Origin: JAZTZP01 sp045637525
GTDB lineage: Bacteria; Bacillota; Clostridia; UBA1381
Assembly (NCBI GenBank): GCA_045637525.1
Contig: JAZTZP010000148.1
Coordinates: 1-32,103, forward strand
Direction: 5' to 3'
Length of the DNA stretch: 32,103 nt
Shown: piece by piece, positions 14,720 through 24,057 of the stretch
Position numbering within the stretch: the stretch's first letter is position 1
How the letters are laid out: each line of letters begins with the position of its first letter
The notes under the pieces: generated by a model
The model's database searches: none
Told to the model about the DNA's origin: nothing
What the model saw: the letters and a program-made list of their open reading frames with translations, nothing else
Position numbers and translations under genes: made by a program

Positions 14720-17338
14720 TTATATTCGGTTATTTGACGGCGTAACAGCATGAATGCAAGGTATCATTTCATCAGTTCCCCATAAGAATGCCTTTACGCT
14801 GTAACGGTCATCACTGTCACCTTCCTGCTTTTGGGGCACGGTAACCTTAAGAGTCTGCTGACCGACTTCCATCCCCGGTCCAAGCACTATCTGCTTACAG
14901 GCTACACTTATAAGAGTACCGTTATCATATAATGCAAGATACATTGAATACTCTTTCTTTTCATCAGCAACACCGCAAAGACCGCCTGTTACAGCTGTAA
15001 TTTCACCTGACGGAAGAGGACCGCTGATCGCTGCTTCATTTTCTGTTTCAAAACCGCTTACAAGCTCATATGTTGCAGCAGGTATTTCATTATTTAAGAA
15101 AGTATCATTCTTCTTATCATCATAGTAATCAGAAACAACGCGGATATAATCAATCTCAATGGTTTTTAATGTTCCTACGTCAATTCTCATACCTGTTAAT
15201 GTATCGTTTTCGTTTGCACACCAAGCCTCAGCATTTGTATTTATACTGTCAACGTCAAATCTGAATTCCGAAGCTTTATCAAACGAAACTCTGTGTGAGC
15301 CGTACTTGATTGGATCTTTAGCTGAAGCTGTTGATTTTCCATTTAAAAGGAAGTAATAATTCAAATCGTAATATGATTTTGTGTATTCTGTGTTATTATT
15401 TGTTTCTGTCATTTTGATGTCAATATACTTCACATTTTCTGCAGGAATCGGATTATCAAAATAAATATGTATATATCCTGCATCAGCTGAAGTATCAATA
15501 ACTGCTGTACCGTTTCCGGCATTATGTGACACTGTAATTGATGAATCTGCTTTTATTGTTTCGGTATCATTTGTAAATTCAAGTGCACCAAGCAAGCCTG
15601 TACCTGTTGTTGTAAATACAAATTGCTCATCAACATCAGTGCCGTCTGCATATTTCATGTCCGGGAATGTGACCCTGCATCTTGAAACAGACGGAATATT
15701 TCCAAATCTTACGCATACTGTATTATCCTTTACATTGAACACATCAACCGGATTCTTTGTACCATTGATTTTAATGTTTTCTGCATTTACGGTTGAAGCA
15801 TCTAAATCCTTTGTGAATAAGAAACGTACAGAATCGGTAAAATCACTGTAATCCTTTGCAAAATTCTGAATTTCTGCCTTTCTCGCCTGGTACTTATCTG
15901 TTACAAATCTGATATATGCAATATCAAGGTTTAAGCCTGCATTATAATCAACAGCCGGTGACTCATCTGCTCCCGAAACCGACAGTCTGAATGATTGCAT
16001 ATCATCTGCAAAGCCCTCAAACGAGCTAATTGGTACTGAATATTCTTCATATCCACCATCTCCTTTTTTAACAGAAATATATTTTGCAACCTGTGTTTCT
16101 GCAAATCCCTTCAGCTGTGTTCCCGTCACATAATAAAGCTTCAAATCAGCATCCTGATTTGTTTTTATCCCAACTACCATTTTAGTGATATTTTCAGTTC
16201 CCGTAATCGGATTTGCAAGTTTAAAGAATGCATGTGGATTTGATGAACTCGGGAATTGTACTTTTGCAGCTCCTGCTTCCCCGTTATATTCACACACAGC
16301 AGTGGTCCAGTTAGCGTTGCTCCATGTATAGTCATTCACTCTTGTACCTTCCCATGCTGCCACTATGCCTGTACGATCTGTGCTGTAAGCCTTTAAGCTT
16401 TCAGGATAAACAGGAATTGATTCGTTCTCTGTCGCAAACTTAAACACTTCTTCAACCGCAGTACCGTCAGCATATTTCACACCGTCAAATGTAACTGTAT
16501 ACCGTGAAGCTTCCGCAAGTGTACCAAGTCTTACACGAAGGCTGTTTAATGAATCATCAGCATTATTTTCGATAATATATGTCGCCGGCACACCGTTTAA
16601 TAAAATATTTTCTGCCTTAACAGTTTCTCTGTCAAGCTCCTTTGAAAACTCAAAACGCATAATATCATTTAAATGATTGTTTCCTCCCGAACCGTTGGCT
16701 ATTTTAATTTCCTTTCCGTAAGTATCATCTACAAAACGGATATACGCAATATCAAGCTTTACGGGGAAACTGCTTGCTTTCATCGTCATACGCAATGCCT
16801 GCTTATTACCGGTCCATGAATTAAACCCAGTAGCAGTACTAAACTCATATTCTTTGAATTTATTATCTCCGTCAAACGATAATACACCATTGTCCGTTCC
16901 ATTTTGTGCTCCCCAACTTGCTCCTATTGTAGTTGTATTAAGATAGTACATATTCCATGGTAAGCTTTCGGCTTCACTATCAGCTCTCACTGTCATAACA
17001 ACCTTCTTTACATTGTCGGCAGAAAATGCATTTTGCAACACAACAGATGCCGAATCAGCTTTAGAATTTTCACCGGCAAAGACAACAGTTTCTAATCCGG
17101 TATTCGGATCATTACTCACGGTTGATTCCCAGTTATTGCTATAATTACCCCATTTATAAGCCGTACTGCTTTCATTATGTCCTGAATAGTTACCTTCATA
17201 CGAACTTACAATTCCCGTTCTGTCGGCAACATATGCCTTTACTCCCGTTTCCTCTGCGGCAAATGCCACTGATGATGAAGTAACAACAAGAGATGCAAGC
17301 ATTGCCAGACACAACATAAATGATAATATTTTTTTCAT
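14720..17338 (-). CDS. Secreted multi-module beta-sandwich protein
   Basis: An 872-aa exported protein with a clear signal peptide (MKKILSFMLCLAMLASLVVT, cleavage after AFA near residue 27). Its body is a tandem of two units. Each unit is a jelly-roll-like module of about 150-160 residues that starts DRTGIV and ends DIAYIRFV, followed by an SbsA/Big_5-like Ig domain of about 80 residues (MRFEFSKELD...VKYADGTAVEE; VRFLFTKDLD...MKYADGTDVDE). A third module ends IEIDYIRVVSDYYDD, and a short beta-rich domain closes the protein. I see no catalytic motif, SLH domain, sortase signal or transmembrane anchor. Module 2 is closely similar to the first module of the 1040-aa SLH protein, even at DNA level. 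The likely role is glycan binding, with the modules acting like carbohydrate-binding modules, but no function is proven. AAGGAG lies 8 nt before the ATG. Confidence 0.8.
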   Translation of the reverse strand: MKKILSFMLCLAMLASLVVTSSSVAFAAEETGVKAYVADRTGIVSSYEGNYSGHNESSTAYKWGNYSNNWESTVSNDPNTGLETVVFAGENSKADSASVVLQNAFSADNVKKVVMTVRADSEAESLPWNMYYLNTTTIGASWGAQNGTDNGVLSFDGDNKFKEYEFSTATGFNSWTGNKQALRMTMKASSFPVKLDIAYIRFVDDTYGKEIKIANGSGGNNHLNDIMRFEFSKELDRETVKAENILLNGVPATYIIENNADDSLNSLRVRLGTLAEASRYTVTFDGVKYADGTAVEEVFKFATENESIPVYPESLKAYSTDRTGIVAAWEGTRVNDYTWSNANWTTAVCEYNGEAGAAKVQFPSSSNPHAFFKLANPITGTENITKMVVGIKTNQDADLKLYYVTGTQLKGFAETQVAKYISVKKGDGGYEEYSVPISSFEGFADDMQSFRLSVSGADESPAVDYNAGLNLDIAYIRFVTDKYQARKAEIQNFAKDYSDFTDSVRFLFTKDLDASTVNAENIKINGTKNPVDVFNVKDNTVCVRFGNIPSVSRCRVTFPDMKYADGTDVDEQFVFTTTGTGLLGALEFTNDTETIKADSSITVSHNAGNGTAVIDTSADAGYIHIYFDNPIPAENVKYIDIKMTETNNNTEYTKSYYDLNYYFLLNGKSTASAKDPIKYGSHRVSFDKASEFRFDVDSINTNAEAWCANENDTLTGMRIDVGTLKTIEIDYIRVVSDYYDDKKNDTFLNNEIPAATYELVSGFETENEAAISGPLPSGEITAVTGGLCGVADEKKEYSMYLALYDNGTLISVACKQIVLGPGMEVGQQTLKVTVPQKQEGDSDDRYSVKAFLWGTDEMIPCIHAVTPSNNRI

Positions 17339-17366
17339 TTCTTTCTCTCCTTATTTTTAATTTTAT

Positions 17367-17390
17367 TACTATATTTTTAAAAATATTGTA
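17367..17390. repeat. AT-only palindrome between two operon genes
   Basis: A 16-bp perfect palindrome (ATATTTTTAAAAATAT, 17371-17386) is extended by TAC/GTA arms with one mismatch. It fills most of the 62-nt gap between the 1348-aa and 872-aa genes, the largest gap inside the operon. It lacks a G+C core, so it is a weak terminator at best. It could be an RNA processing or stability site. Confidence 0.45.
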
Positions 17391-17400
17391 ATCCTTTCAG

Positions 17401-20400
17401 TTAATGCTTCAGCTTAATATAGTCTATTTCCACCATACTGTTCGGGCTTCCTGAAAATACAAGCCTTAACGCATTGATATTCCCCTTCCAATGCGGACTT
17501 TGTGTTAAATCCACACTATAAGATACATTTGTTTTATTATTTTCGTTTAATAAAACTTCAAAACACTTATCCTCCGTCCATGACGTTGATTTATCGGTAG
17601 TATAATAAACCTTTATCTTTTCCGCATTCATTGTATTTTTCACAGAAAATTCAAGACTCTTATAAGCATCGGCACTTACCGATAAGCTGTCCTGAGCAGT
17701 TTCCATAAACGGATTTGAAGAAATTATATCCGCTTTTACCATGCCACCTATAATATTGATATTTGCCATTGACTTACTGAATATCCATCCGTCTCTGCCA
17801 TTATTTATATCAAAATTCCATACAAGTCCTTCGCCCGTTTCACTGCGGCTGTCTGCTCTCCAGAGTAATTCTTCATCTGAAACCTCTGTTTCAAAATCTC
17901 CGTAAACACGTATGTAATCTATCGAGAAGGTTGCCCCTGAAATATTACCCGGATCTATACGAAGCCTTGTTAACTCGCCGTCAAACTGTGCATTTGAAGT
18001 AGTATCAATCGAATACGCCTTATATCCGTTAGATGTTCCAACCTGAGTTTTATATGATTTTGCTTCGGCAATTGCTGTACTTTGTGCTGTTGCAAAAAAA
18101 ACCTGCATAGTAACAGATGTATCACTCATTACGCCAAGCTCAATAAGCTTTGCCTTTGAAATATCTGCATTCGGAACATTTATCACAATCTGAGGGTCTG
18201 TACCTGATGATGTCAGCGTTAATGCACTGCCGCTCAGTGTATAGGTACTCGGCTGACTTGTGTATGACACAGAAGCGCTGTTTTCAAAATGCTCTTCATA
18301 TAAAAGCTCCCTCTCGCTGTTTTCACGGCTTATCGTTACCACCTTATCATTATCCTTAAGGCTCAGAATTTTTTCATTTTCATTCCAGCTTATATTCTTT
18401 TTAAACATAAGCGAAATTAACTGAACGTCTATCCATGTTGAACCGTCCAAAAGCTCTGAAGATTCCGGCAAGGTGTATTTTTTACCGTCGCATACAACTT
18501 CATCACTGCCCGGAACAAATCCTGTCAGGCTGTCACCATGTCTTACATAAACAGTGTTTTCACTGCCCTCGTAATAAACCTCAGCATCTGATTTATCCGC
18601 AATATCACGAACCTTAACCATCGGAAGCCCATCTTTCATAACAGAATCAATCTCTGAAGACCAGCCATTAATGCTTATTCTGACTTTACCCTCCGGTGAT
18701 TTTGCCATAAATGCAATTTCATCAATTTCAAGTTTATAACCGTTTTCAAATCCGCCGAATGTAATGCTGAGGCTGTTAAGTGTTCCTCTCCATATTTCGG
18801 GATATTTTCCGACAGGAATATAATAATCCTCAAACTCTGTCATATTCTGCATGGAAACAGGAATTGCAAAATTAAATGCCTTTGTCGGATCTTCATACTC
18901 ATCAAACGGTGTTGTTATGCGTGTTGTTGAATAGTATGCCGTTCCGTTATTTTTCATGCGAACACGGATATGAGTAACATCGGATGTGTCTATTCCCTCG
19001 TCAGAGAGTGTAATGAGCGCATCACGTCCCGTAGTAAGTGTCCATACACCGTCCGAAACAACTCCCGGCACAATAGTTTCCTCTTTCCAGCCTTTTTCAG
19101 CTTCGCTGTCAAAATCCCATTTGTATTTTTCATAGCTGTTTTCGGCAGGCTTTTCCCCGACATTTACTTCACGTAAGCTTACCTTTCTCCAATGCGGATA
19201 CTGGTTGTTAAACCTGTCCTTCTGATGCTCGGTTGGAATTACATCCTCATGTGTACCCACCTCATCGGTAAATACATCACGCACTGCATCCATATAAGAA
19301 AATCCGTAATAAGTGGTAGGTGCAAAATAATGTCCTTCTCCATACTCGCTCCATGTAGCAAGATTTATTATCGGGGTTTCAAACACCTTATCCCCCAAAG
19401 TAAGGACTTCATCCTTTGTTTTCTGCAATGACCATTTAAGCCAGTCTGCGTTAAAAGAAAATCCTGTTCCTCTGTGCCATGCATAGTCATCAAATCCGGC
19501 ATCAACCGTAGGAATATAACCTACACCGGCTTTTTGAGCGTCCTCATATGCTTTTTTCATTCTTTCAAGGTTATCCGGCGGATATCCGGCACGGTTATGA
19601 TATTCATAATATCCCTCAAATCCCGATTCAACAAAAAGCTCATCAGATACATCCCATTTGTTCGGTGCAACAAATATCGGTCTGCCAATACCCTCGGCTT
19701 CACACATATCTCCAAGACGTTCTATGAATTCACCCACATATTGAGCTCCAAATGAATTTATAAAATTCTTTGGCTGGTAAACGCCTACAAGAGGACGACC
19801 GTTCACAGTGTAATAACGTGAATCCTTAAAATAATATTCTATCATATGTCTTCCGATATTTTGCAGATAACGCTCAAGGTTATCTTTAGGATCGTGGCTT
19901 GCAGGAAGTGCTGCCCAGCCCGCATTTTCCATAAGCAATGCAAACTTTACCTTTTGGGAGTTCTTAGCCTGGAAATAATATCTCGGTGTATAGAAGAAAT
20001 CTCTCGGTGCGGGTCTTTCCACAGGTGATGGCGGATAACCGCAAAACCACATAAAGTCCACACCATGCTCTGCCATATACTTTAAATCCCATTCCATACG
20101 CTCAACATTTGTTTCATCAAAAAATCCGAGAACAGGCCGTCTGTATTCCGACTCATTAATTGTATCCCAGCCATACAGTCTGTATTCATCCCACAGATTA
20201 AAATATTGCATACCTACATCTACACCCGGACTTTCAACAGCCTGTGCTTCCGGTGCATAATCATCAAAGCGTTCGGCAGGATACACTAAAGCATCCGAAA
20301 ATTCAAACGAAGCGTCCGAAGCCTCACCGATTACAGATAAGGTGTCTACCACATTAACATTGCTCTTTAAAGCAATATTCTGAGCCTTTATCTTATCGTT

Positions 20401-21447
20401 CACATACAAATCAAACGAGCCTGCTGAGAAATTTACATGTGCTGTAATTACATACGGAAGATTCTCCATATAATTCTCATAAAACCTTACCGGCATGCCG
20501 CTTGCGTCTTCATAATTGAAACCGTTTTCATCAACCGTAATTTTTAAAACGCTTTTTTCATCACCGGTAAGATCAACGGTAATACCGCTTCGCTTTTTAT
20601 TTATATTCAGTACAAAATCAGCAATAAAATCACGCTCTTCACTTATGAATGTATTTGTAAGCTTACTCGTTCCGCCAGCGGCAATAAACTGTGCATTACC
20701 GCTAAAACTTACTCCACCGCCTTTAACATCAGATGTAACTGTCCACCCGTATGCCGATGCACTGTCCACGCTTGTAAAATCACTGCTTATCCAATATCCG
20801 CGGTTTATAAAAATATAACTTATACCTAAATCCCCCACAGAATCGTTTCCGCTTGAAATAAAGAAATTATCAAAGCTTTCAGCATCATAGGGAATATTTT
20901 GTCCATACAAATGATAATCTACATATACATCAAATGTTTTGCTGTCCATATGAATTACAATATGTACATTATATTTTGAACCGGTTTTATACGGAATTAT
21001 ATTTTTTCTTCCTTCTGCCGAATCAACCCAAAAATAGGTTCTGTCAATGCCTAAATAAATCCCTCCGCCATCACCGTTACGAAGCTGTACCGAAGCATCG
21101 GTCATCTGATTTGTCGGAATTAAATTAAAATTCATTACTATTTCTCCGTAAGTAATCGGCTCTATTTCACGAAGTGCTTCTACCGGCAGTACTGTACTTG
21201 TGTCCTTCAATGTCAAAGTTGAACTGCCATGATAAACCTCTCCGCCAATCTGATTCATATCCCATGCCGACATCTCAGATGTGCTTACTTCATTTCTCAT
21301 TGCTCGTGTTCTTAAAAACTCTTTTACTTCAACATCGTCTTTTTCTCCGCTTATTGCAACATCCGCAAACGACGGTACTTGTATTAAGGACAAGCTTACT
21401 GTTAGCATCAGAAAAAATGAAATTACTTGTTTTGCAAACATTTTCAA
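17401..21447 (-). CDS. Secreted multidomain GH99/WbsX-like glycosidase
   Basis: A 1348-aa exported protein with a signal peptide (cleavage near VPSFA, residue 28). Domains in order: two LamG/concanavalin-like beta-sandwiches (about 45-225 and 230-390); a GH99/WbsX-like TIM barrel (about 403-770); a beta module ending LEIDEIAFM; a copper-amine-oxidase N-terminal-like stalk domain (about 945-1045, VKVRDIADKSDAEVYYEG); and two further modules ending FSIDYIRVYGD and VEIDYIKLKH. The barrel has VGMQYFNLWDEYR, KYMAEHGVDFMWFCGY and the hallmark TWSEYGEGHYF. Glu701 and Glu704 there match the spacing of the paired glutamates in GH99 endo-alpha-mannosidases. It probably cleaves a polysaccharide outside the cell, but the target is unknown. 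Translation likely starts at TTG 21447, overlapping the previous stop by 4 nt, with AGGGGGTGA upstream; ATG 21441 is the alternative. Confidence 0.78.
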   Translation of the reverse strand: MKMFAKQVISFFLMLTVSLSLIQVPSFADVAISGEKDDVEVKEFLRTRAMRNEVSTSEMSAWDMNQIGGEVYHGSSTLTLKDTSTVLPVEALREIEPITYGEIVMNFNLIPTNQMTDASVQLRNGDGGGIYLGIDRTYFWVDSAEGRKNIIPYKTGSKYNVHIVIHMDSKTFDVYVDYHLYGQNIPYDAESFDNFFISSGNDSVGDLGISYIFINRGYWISSDFTSVDSASAYGWTVTSDVKGGGVSFSGNAQFIAAGGTSKLTNTFISEERDFIADFVLNINKKRSGITVDLTGDEKSVLKITVDENGFNYEDASGMPVRFYENYMENLPYVITAHVNFSAGSFDLYVNDKIKAQNIALKSNVNVVDTLSVIGEASDASFEFSDALVYPAERFDDYAPEAQAVESPGVDVGMQYFNLWDEYRLYGWDTINESEYRRPVLGFFDETNVERMEWDLKYMAEHGVDFMWFCGYPPSPVERPAPRDFFYTPRYYFQAKNSQKVKFALLMENAGWAALPASHDPKDNLERYLQNIGRHMIEYYFKDSRYYTVNGRPLVGVYQPKNFINSFGAQYVGEFIERLGDMCEAEGIGRPIFVAPNKWDVSDELFVESGFEGYYEYHNRAGYPPDNLERMKKAYEDAQKAGVGYIPTVDAGFDDYAWHRGTGFSFNADWLKWSLQKTKDEVLTLGDKVFETPIINLATWSEYGEGHYFAPTTYYGFSYMDAVRDVFTDEVGTHEDVIPTEHQKDRFNNQYPHWRKVSLREVNVGEKPAENSYEKYKWDFDSEAEKGWKEETIVPGVVSDGVWTLTTGRDALITLSDEGIDTSDVTHIRVRMKNNGTAYYSTTRITTPFDEYEDPTKAFNFAIPVSMQNMTEFEDYYIPVGKYPEIWRGTLNSLSITFGGFENGYKLEIDEIAFMAKSPEGKVRISINGWSSEIDSVMKDGLPMVKVRDIADKSDAEVYYEGSENTVYVRHGDSLTGFVPGSDEVVCDGKKYTLPESSELLDGSTWIDVQLISLMFKKNISWNENEKILSLKDNDKVVTISRENSERELLYEEHFENSASVSYTSQPSTYTLSGSALTLTSSGTDPQIVINVPNADISKAKLIELGVMSDTSVTMQVFFATAQSTAIAEAKSYKTQVGTSNGYKAYSIDTTSNAQFDGELTRLRIDPGNISGATFSIDYIRVYGDFETEVSDEELLWRADSRSETGEGLVWNFDINNGRDGWIFSKSMANINIIGGMVKADIISSNPFMETAQDSLSVSADAYKSLEFSVKNTMNAEKIKVYYTTDKSTSWTEDKCFEVLLNENNKTNVSYSVDLTQSPHWKGNINALRLVFSGSPNSMVEIDYIKLKH

Positions 21448-24041
21448 TTACTCACCCCCTGATAAATCACAATAATTCTCGGCCATTGCCAGTCGGTAGA
21501 CATAAAGACCTCAGAACAATTTTCACTTCCGTTTTTATAATCAATTATATCATCTGTTGTACCTTCTGTTATAACCGGTTTACGCCCGATGCCCGACGCA
21601 CTGCACTTGAATATTTTAAATACCGGAGCATAAACAGATTCAATCTGACTTGAGGAAGGAACTTCACCGTTCATAATATCTGCCGTCGTTATGCTTATGC
21701 TGTCATTCCCCTTTGAATATACACTGCCGAATATATAGTGGAGCTGTGATGTACCGAAGCTTCCCGAAGTATTTCCGTTAGGACAAATTTTATCTTCGTA
21801 ATCATACAGAATACTGATTTCTTCTGCATATTCCTCATCATATTTAAAGGAAATTATATCTCCTTCGTCCAATTCAACAGGTGTTTCATCTTCGCCATAT
21901 TTATAATAAAATTCCATATGTCCGGAATATGTTTCTACCGAAAATTTAGTGAAAACCTCATCATCCGGGTCAACTGCTGTTATAACATTGCTGACAAGAC
22001 CTACTGTATCATCACCGGTAGCACCTAAGCTCGTTTTCATATAAAGAAAACACGGTTCGCTTGAATTTTCGCTGTCTGAATAAGCTTCAATACCATATCT
22101 TTTATCGTTTGCCAGAACAGATGCCATTCTTACATGGAATTTTCCAAAATCTTCACCCGGAATACTGAAAATAGGCGTTGTTCTTGAAACGTTTATCTTT
22201 CCCTCAAAGCTGTATAATGCTTTTGAATAATGAGCATTTGTTTTGGCAAAAACAAGACGTAAACTATCCGGACTTTCACCATTTTGCGGCAATGCATCCA
22301 TGTTTTCAACACTGTTATACGGAGTGTCTATTTCGATTATACGCCCTCTGCTGTTGAGCTTATAACGAATCATCTGTTTCTTCACTGAGCTGTTTCCGTC
22401 TTTAAGAAGCCCTTTGACTTCCTTCCCTTTTTTTCCGGTCAGGCCGTCAATTCTGATTTTTTCCGTACATTCAAAGCTTGTCACTTGTTCTGAGGACTCA
22501 AAAATTTTAAGGAACAGCTTTTCATCTTCGTCTTCATCAAAATAAGCGTTCATCAGATAACCGTACAACCATCCTGTTTCCAGCAGTTTAACGCCTGCAA
22601 TCAGATTTTCACTGTCAAGATAAAATTTTCCGTTAATGCCTGCCTTAAGCTTTAAACTATCCGAAAAATCTGATACCGTCCTGTATTCAACACCGTCGAT
22701 ACATATCCGTATATAATCATCAACATTTTCCATTGATACAATACTTCCGTCCACCGTTTTATCGCTTACGATAATTTTTACATTTTGTCTGTCAGCAGAA
22801 TAACCCACACGCAACACAGACTCTGACGGAATATCTTCAAACCCAATCGGTTTACCGGCAGAATTTACCAAAATAACACTGTTTTCTCCAACAGCGCCGA
22901 CATCTATAACATCTGTTTTTCCTTCGCTGTTTTCGCAAACAATCCTTCTGTTATCAGCATCTGCATTAATTACCGAATATATTTCGTAGCTTTCAATCAG
23001 TACAGAATCATACATTCCGTCTGAATCATTATTAATGAAGATTACTTTACCATACTCAGGAACCATATTGTTAATCGGTAAACTATCGGCAATCACACCG
23101 TTATAGATAATATATGCATCCTGTGAAAGCTTAAAATTCTGCGTTCTTGATGCGTTCTCTTCTTTATAAACCGAATATGTCTTTTCTGAATAATTATCAA
23201 TAAGAAATGCATCAAATTCCAATCTCTCTTTGCTGTCATCGCAAATATGTATCACATTGTCGTCTTCATCCACATAAAATTCCACACGGCATCCCAGCAT
23301 ACCGGTATAATCATTCTCAGAACTATATACTGCATGGTCTATTATAACTGTGTCTGTCTTGTCATCAAAACCCGTTACCGTTCCTCTTTTCTTATCTGCT
23401 TTTAATCTTGAAGAAAGCCAGCTCTCAGGCTTCACTTCCATATCAGAGGTTCTGACACCATAAAGCTCAGCCGAAAGAGCATTTACAAGCATTTGAACAA
23501 GATCAAAATATGTAAGAATTGCCCCGGAGCCGCGGTGTACACCTTCAGTCAGCTCAAGCCCTGTTGCAACATTTATATAACCGACCGGATAATCACCCTT
23601 CATCTCGGCTATTTCATTCCATCCAAGTGCAGTTATAATGGTTTTTACCGCTTCTTCGAATATTATATTATTTTCAGGAGCAAATTTTCCGTTCGGATAC
23701 CCCGACATTATGCCTAAGCTTACAATACCATAAATATCTTCTGAGTTTTCATCAACATCTGAAAATGTTTTTTCATTATCTGCTCCAAAAACATTTGTTC
23801 CGCTTCCAAATTGCAGATATTTCATCATGATAGATGCAAATTCTCCACGACTTACAGTAGTCGCCATTTCATGAGTGTTATCTTCTATCAGACCAAAATC
23901 ATACAACAAAGAAACATTTTCATTAAATGTTTTTATATCTTCCTGCGTATAAACATCCGATGCATATACAGCCGTTCCGACAGACAATACCGTCAATACA
24001 ATAAAAAGAGAAATAATTTTTTCCCAGATACTGTTTTTCAT
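21444..24041 (-). CDS. SLH-domain surface protein with large unassigned C-terminus
   Basis: An 865-aa exported protein. A signal peptide (cleavage near AVYA, about residue 28) is followed by three S-layer homology segments in the first 210 residues: NENVSLLYDFGLIE with TVSRGEFASIMMKY; FSDVDENSEDIYGIVSLGIM with GYPNGKFAPENN; and GYINVATGLELTEGV. These should tether it to secondary cell-wall polymer. The remaining 650 residues are beta-rich with recurring strands (GTVTGFDDKTDTVIIDHAVY; RVEFYVDEDDNVIHICDD). They match no enzyme family I recognise and contain no YIRF-type modules. The start at 24041 (MKNSIWEK) has AAAGGAGGG 6 nt upstream in the 16-nt gap after the previous stop; a longer frame to 24095 overlaps that gene. 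Position between the other SLH protein and the GH99-like enzyme suggests a structural or binding role in the same surface system. Confidence 0.8.
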   Translation of the reverse strand: MKNSIWEKIISLFIVLTVLSVGTAVYASDVYTQEDIKTFNENVSLLYDFGLIEDNTHEMATTVSRGEFASIMMKYLQFGSGTNVFGADNEKTFSDVDENSEDIYGIVSLGIMSGYPNGKFAPENNIIFEEAVKTIITALGWNEIAEMKGDYPVGYINVATGLELTEGVHRGSGAILTYFDLVQMLVNALSAELYGVRTSDMEVKPESWLSSRLKADKKRGTVTGFDDKTDTVIIDHAVYSSENDYTGMLGCRVEFYVDEDDNVIHICDDSKERLEFDAFLIDNYSEKTYSVYKEENASRTQNFKLSQDAYIIYNGVIADSLPINNMVPEYGKVIFINNDSDGMYDSVLIESYEIYSVINADADNRRIVCENSEGKTDVIDVGAVGENSVILVNSAGKPIGFEDIPSESVLRVGYSADRQNVKIIVSDKTVDGSIVSMENVDDYIRICIDGVEYRTVSDFSDSLKLKAGINGKFYLDSENLIAGVKLLETGWLYGYLMNAYFDEDEDEKLFLKIFESSEQVTSFECTEKIRIDGLTGKKGKEVKGLLKDGNSSVKKQMIRYKLNSRGRIIEIDTPYNSVENMDALPQNGESPDSLRLVFAKTNAHYSKALYSFEGKINVSRTTPIFSIPGEDFGKFHVRMASVLANDKRYGIEAYSDSENSSEPCFLYMKTSLGATGDDTVGLVSNVITAVDPDDEVFTKFSVETYSGHMEFYYKYGEDETPVELDEGDIISFKYDEEYAEEISILYDYEDKICPNGNTSGSFGTSQLHYIFGSVYSKGNDSISITTADIMNGEVPSSSQIESVYAPVFKIFKCSASGIGRKPVITEGTTDDIIDYKNGSENCSEVFMSTDWQWPRIIVIYQGVSN

Positions 24042-24057
24042 ACACTTCCCTCCTTTG

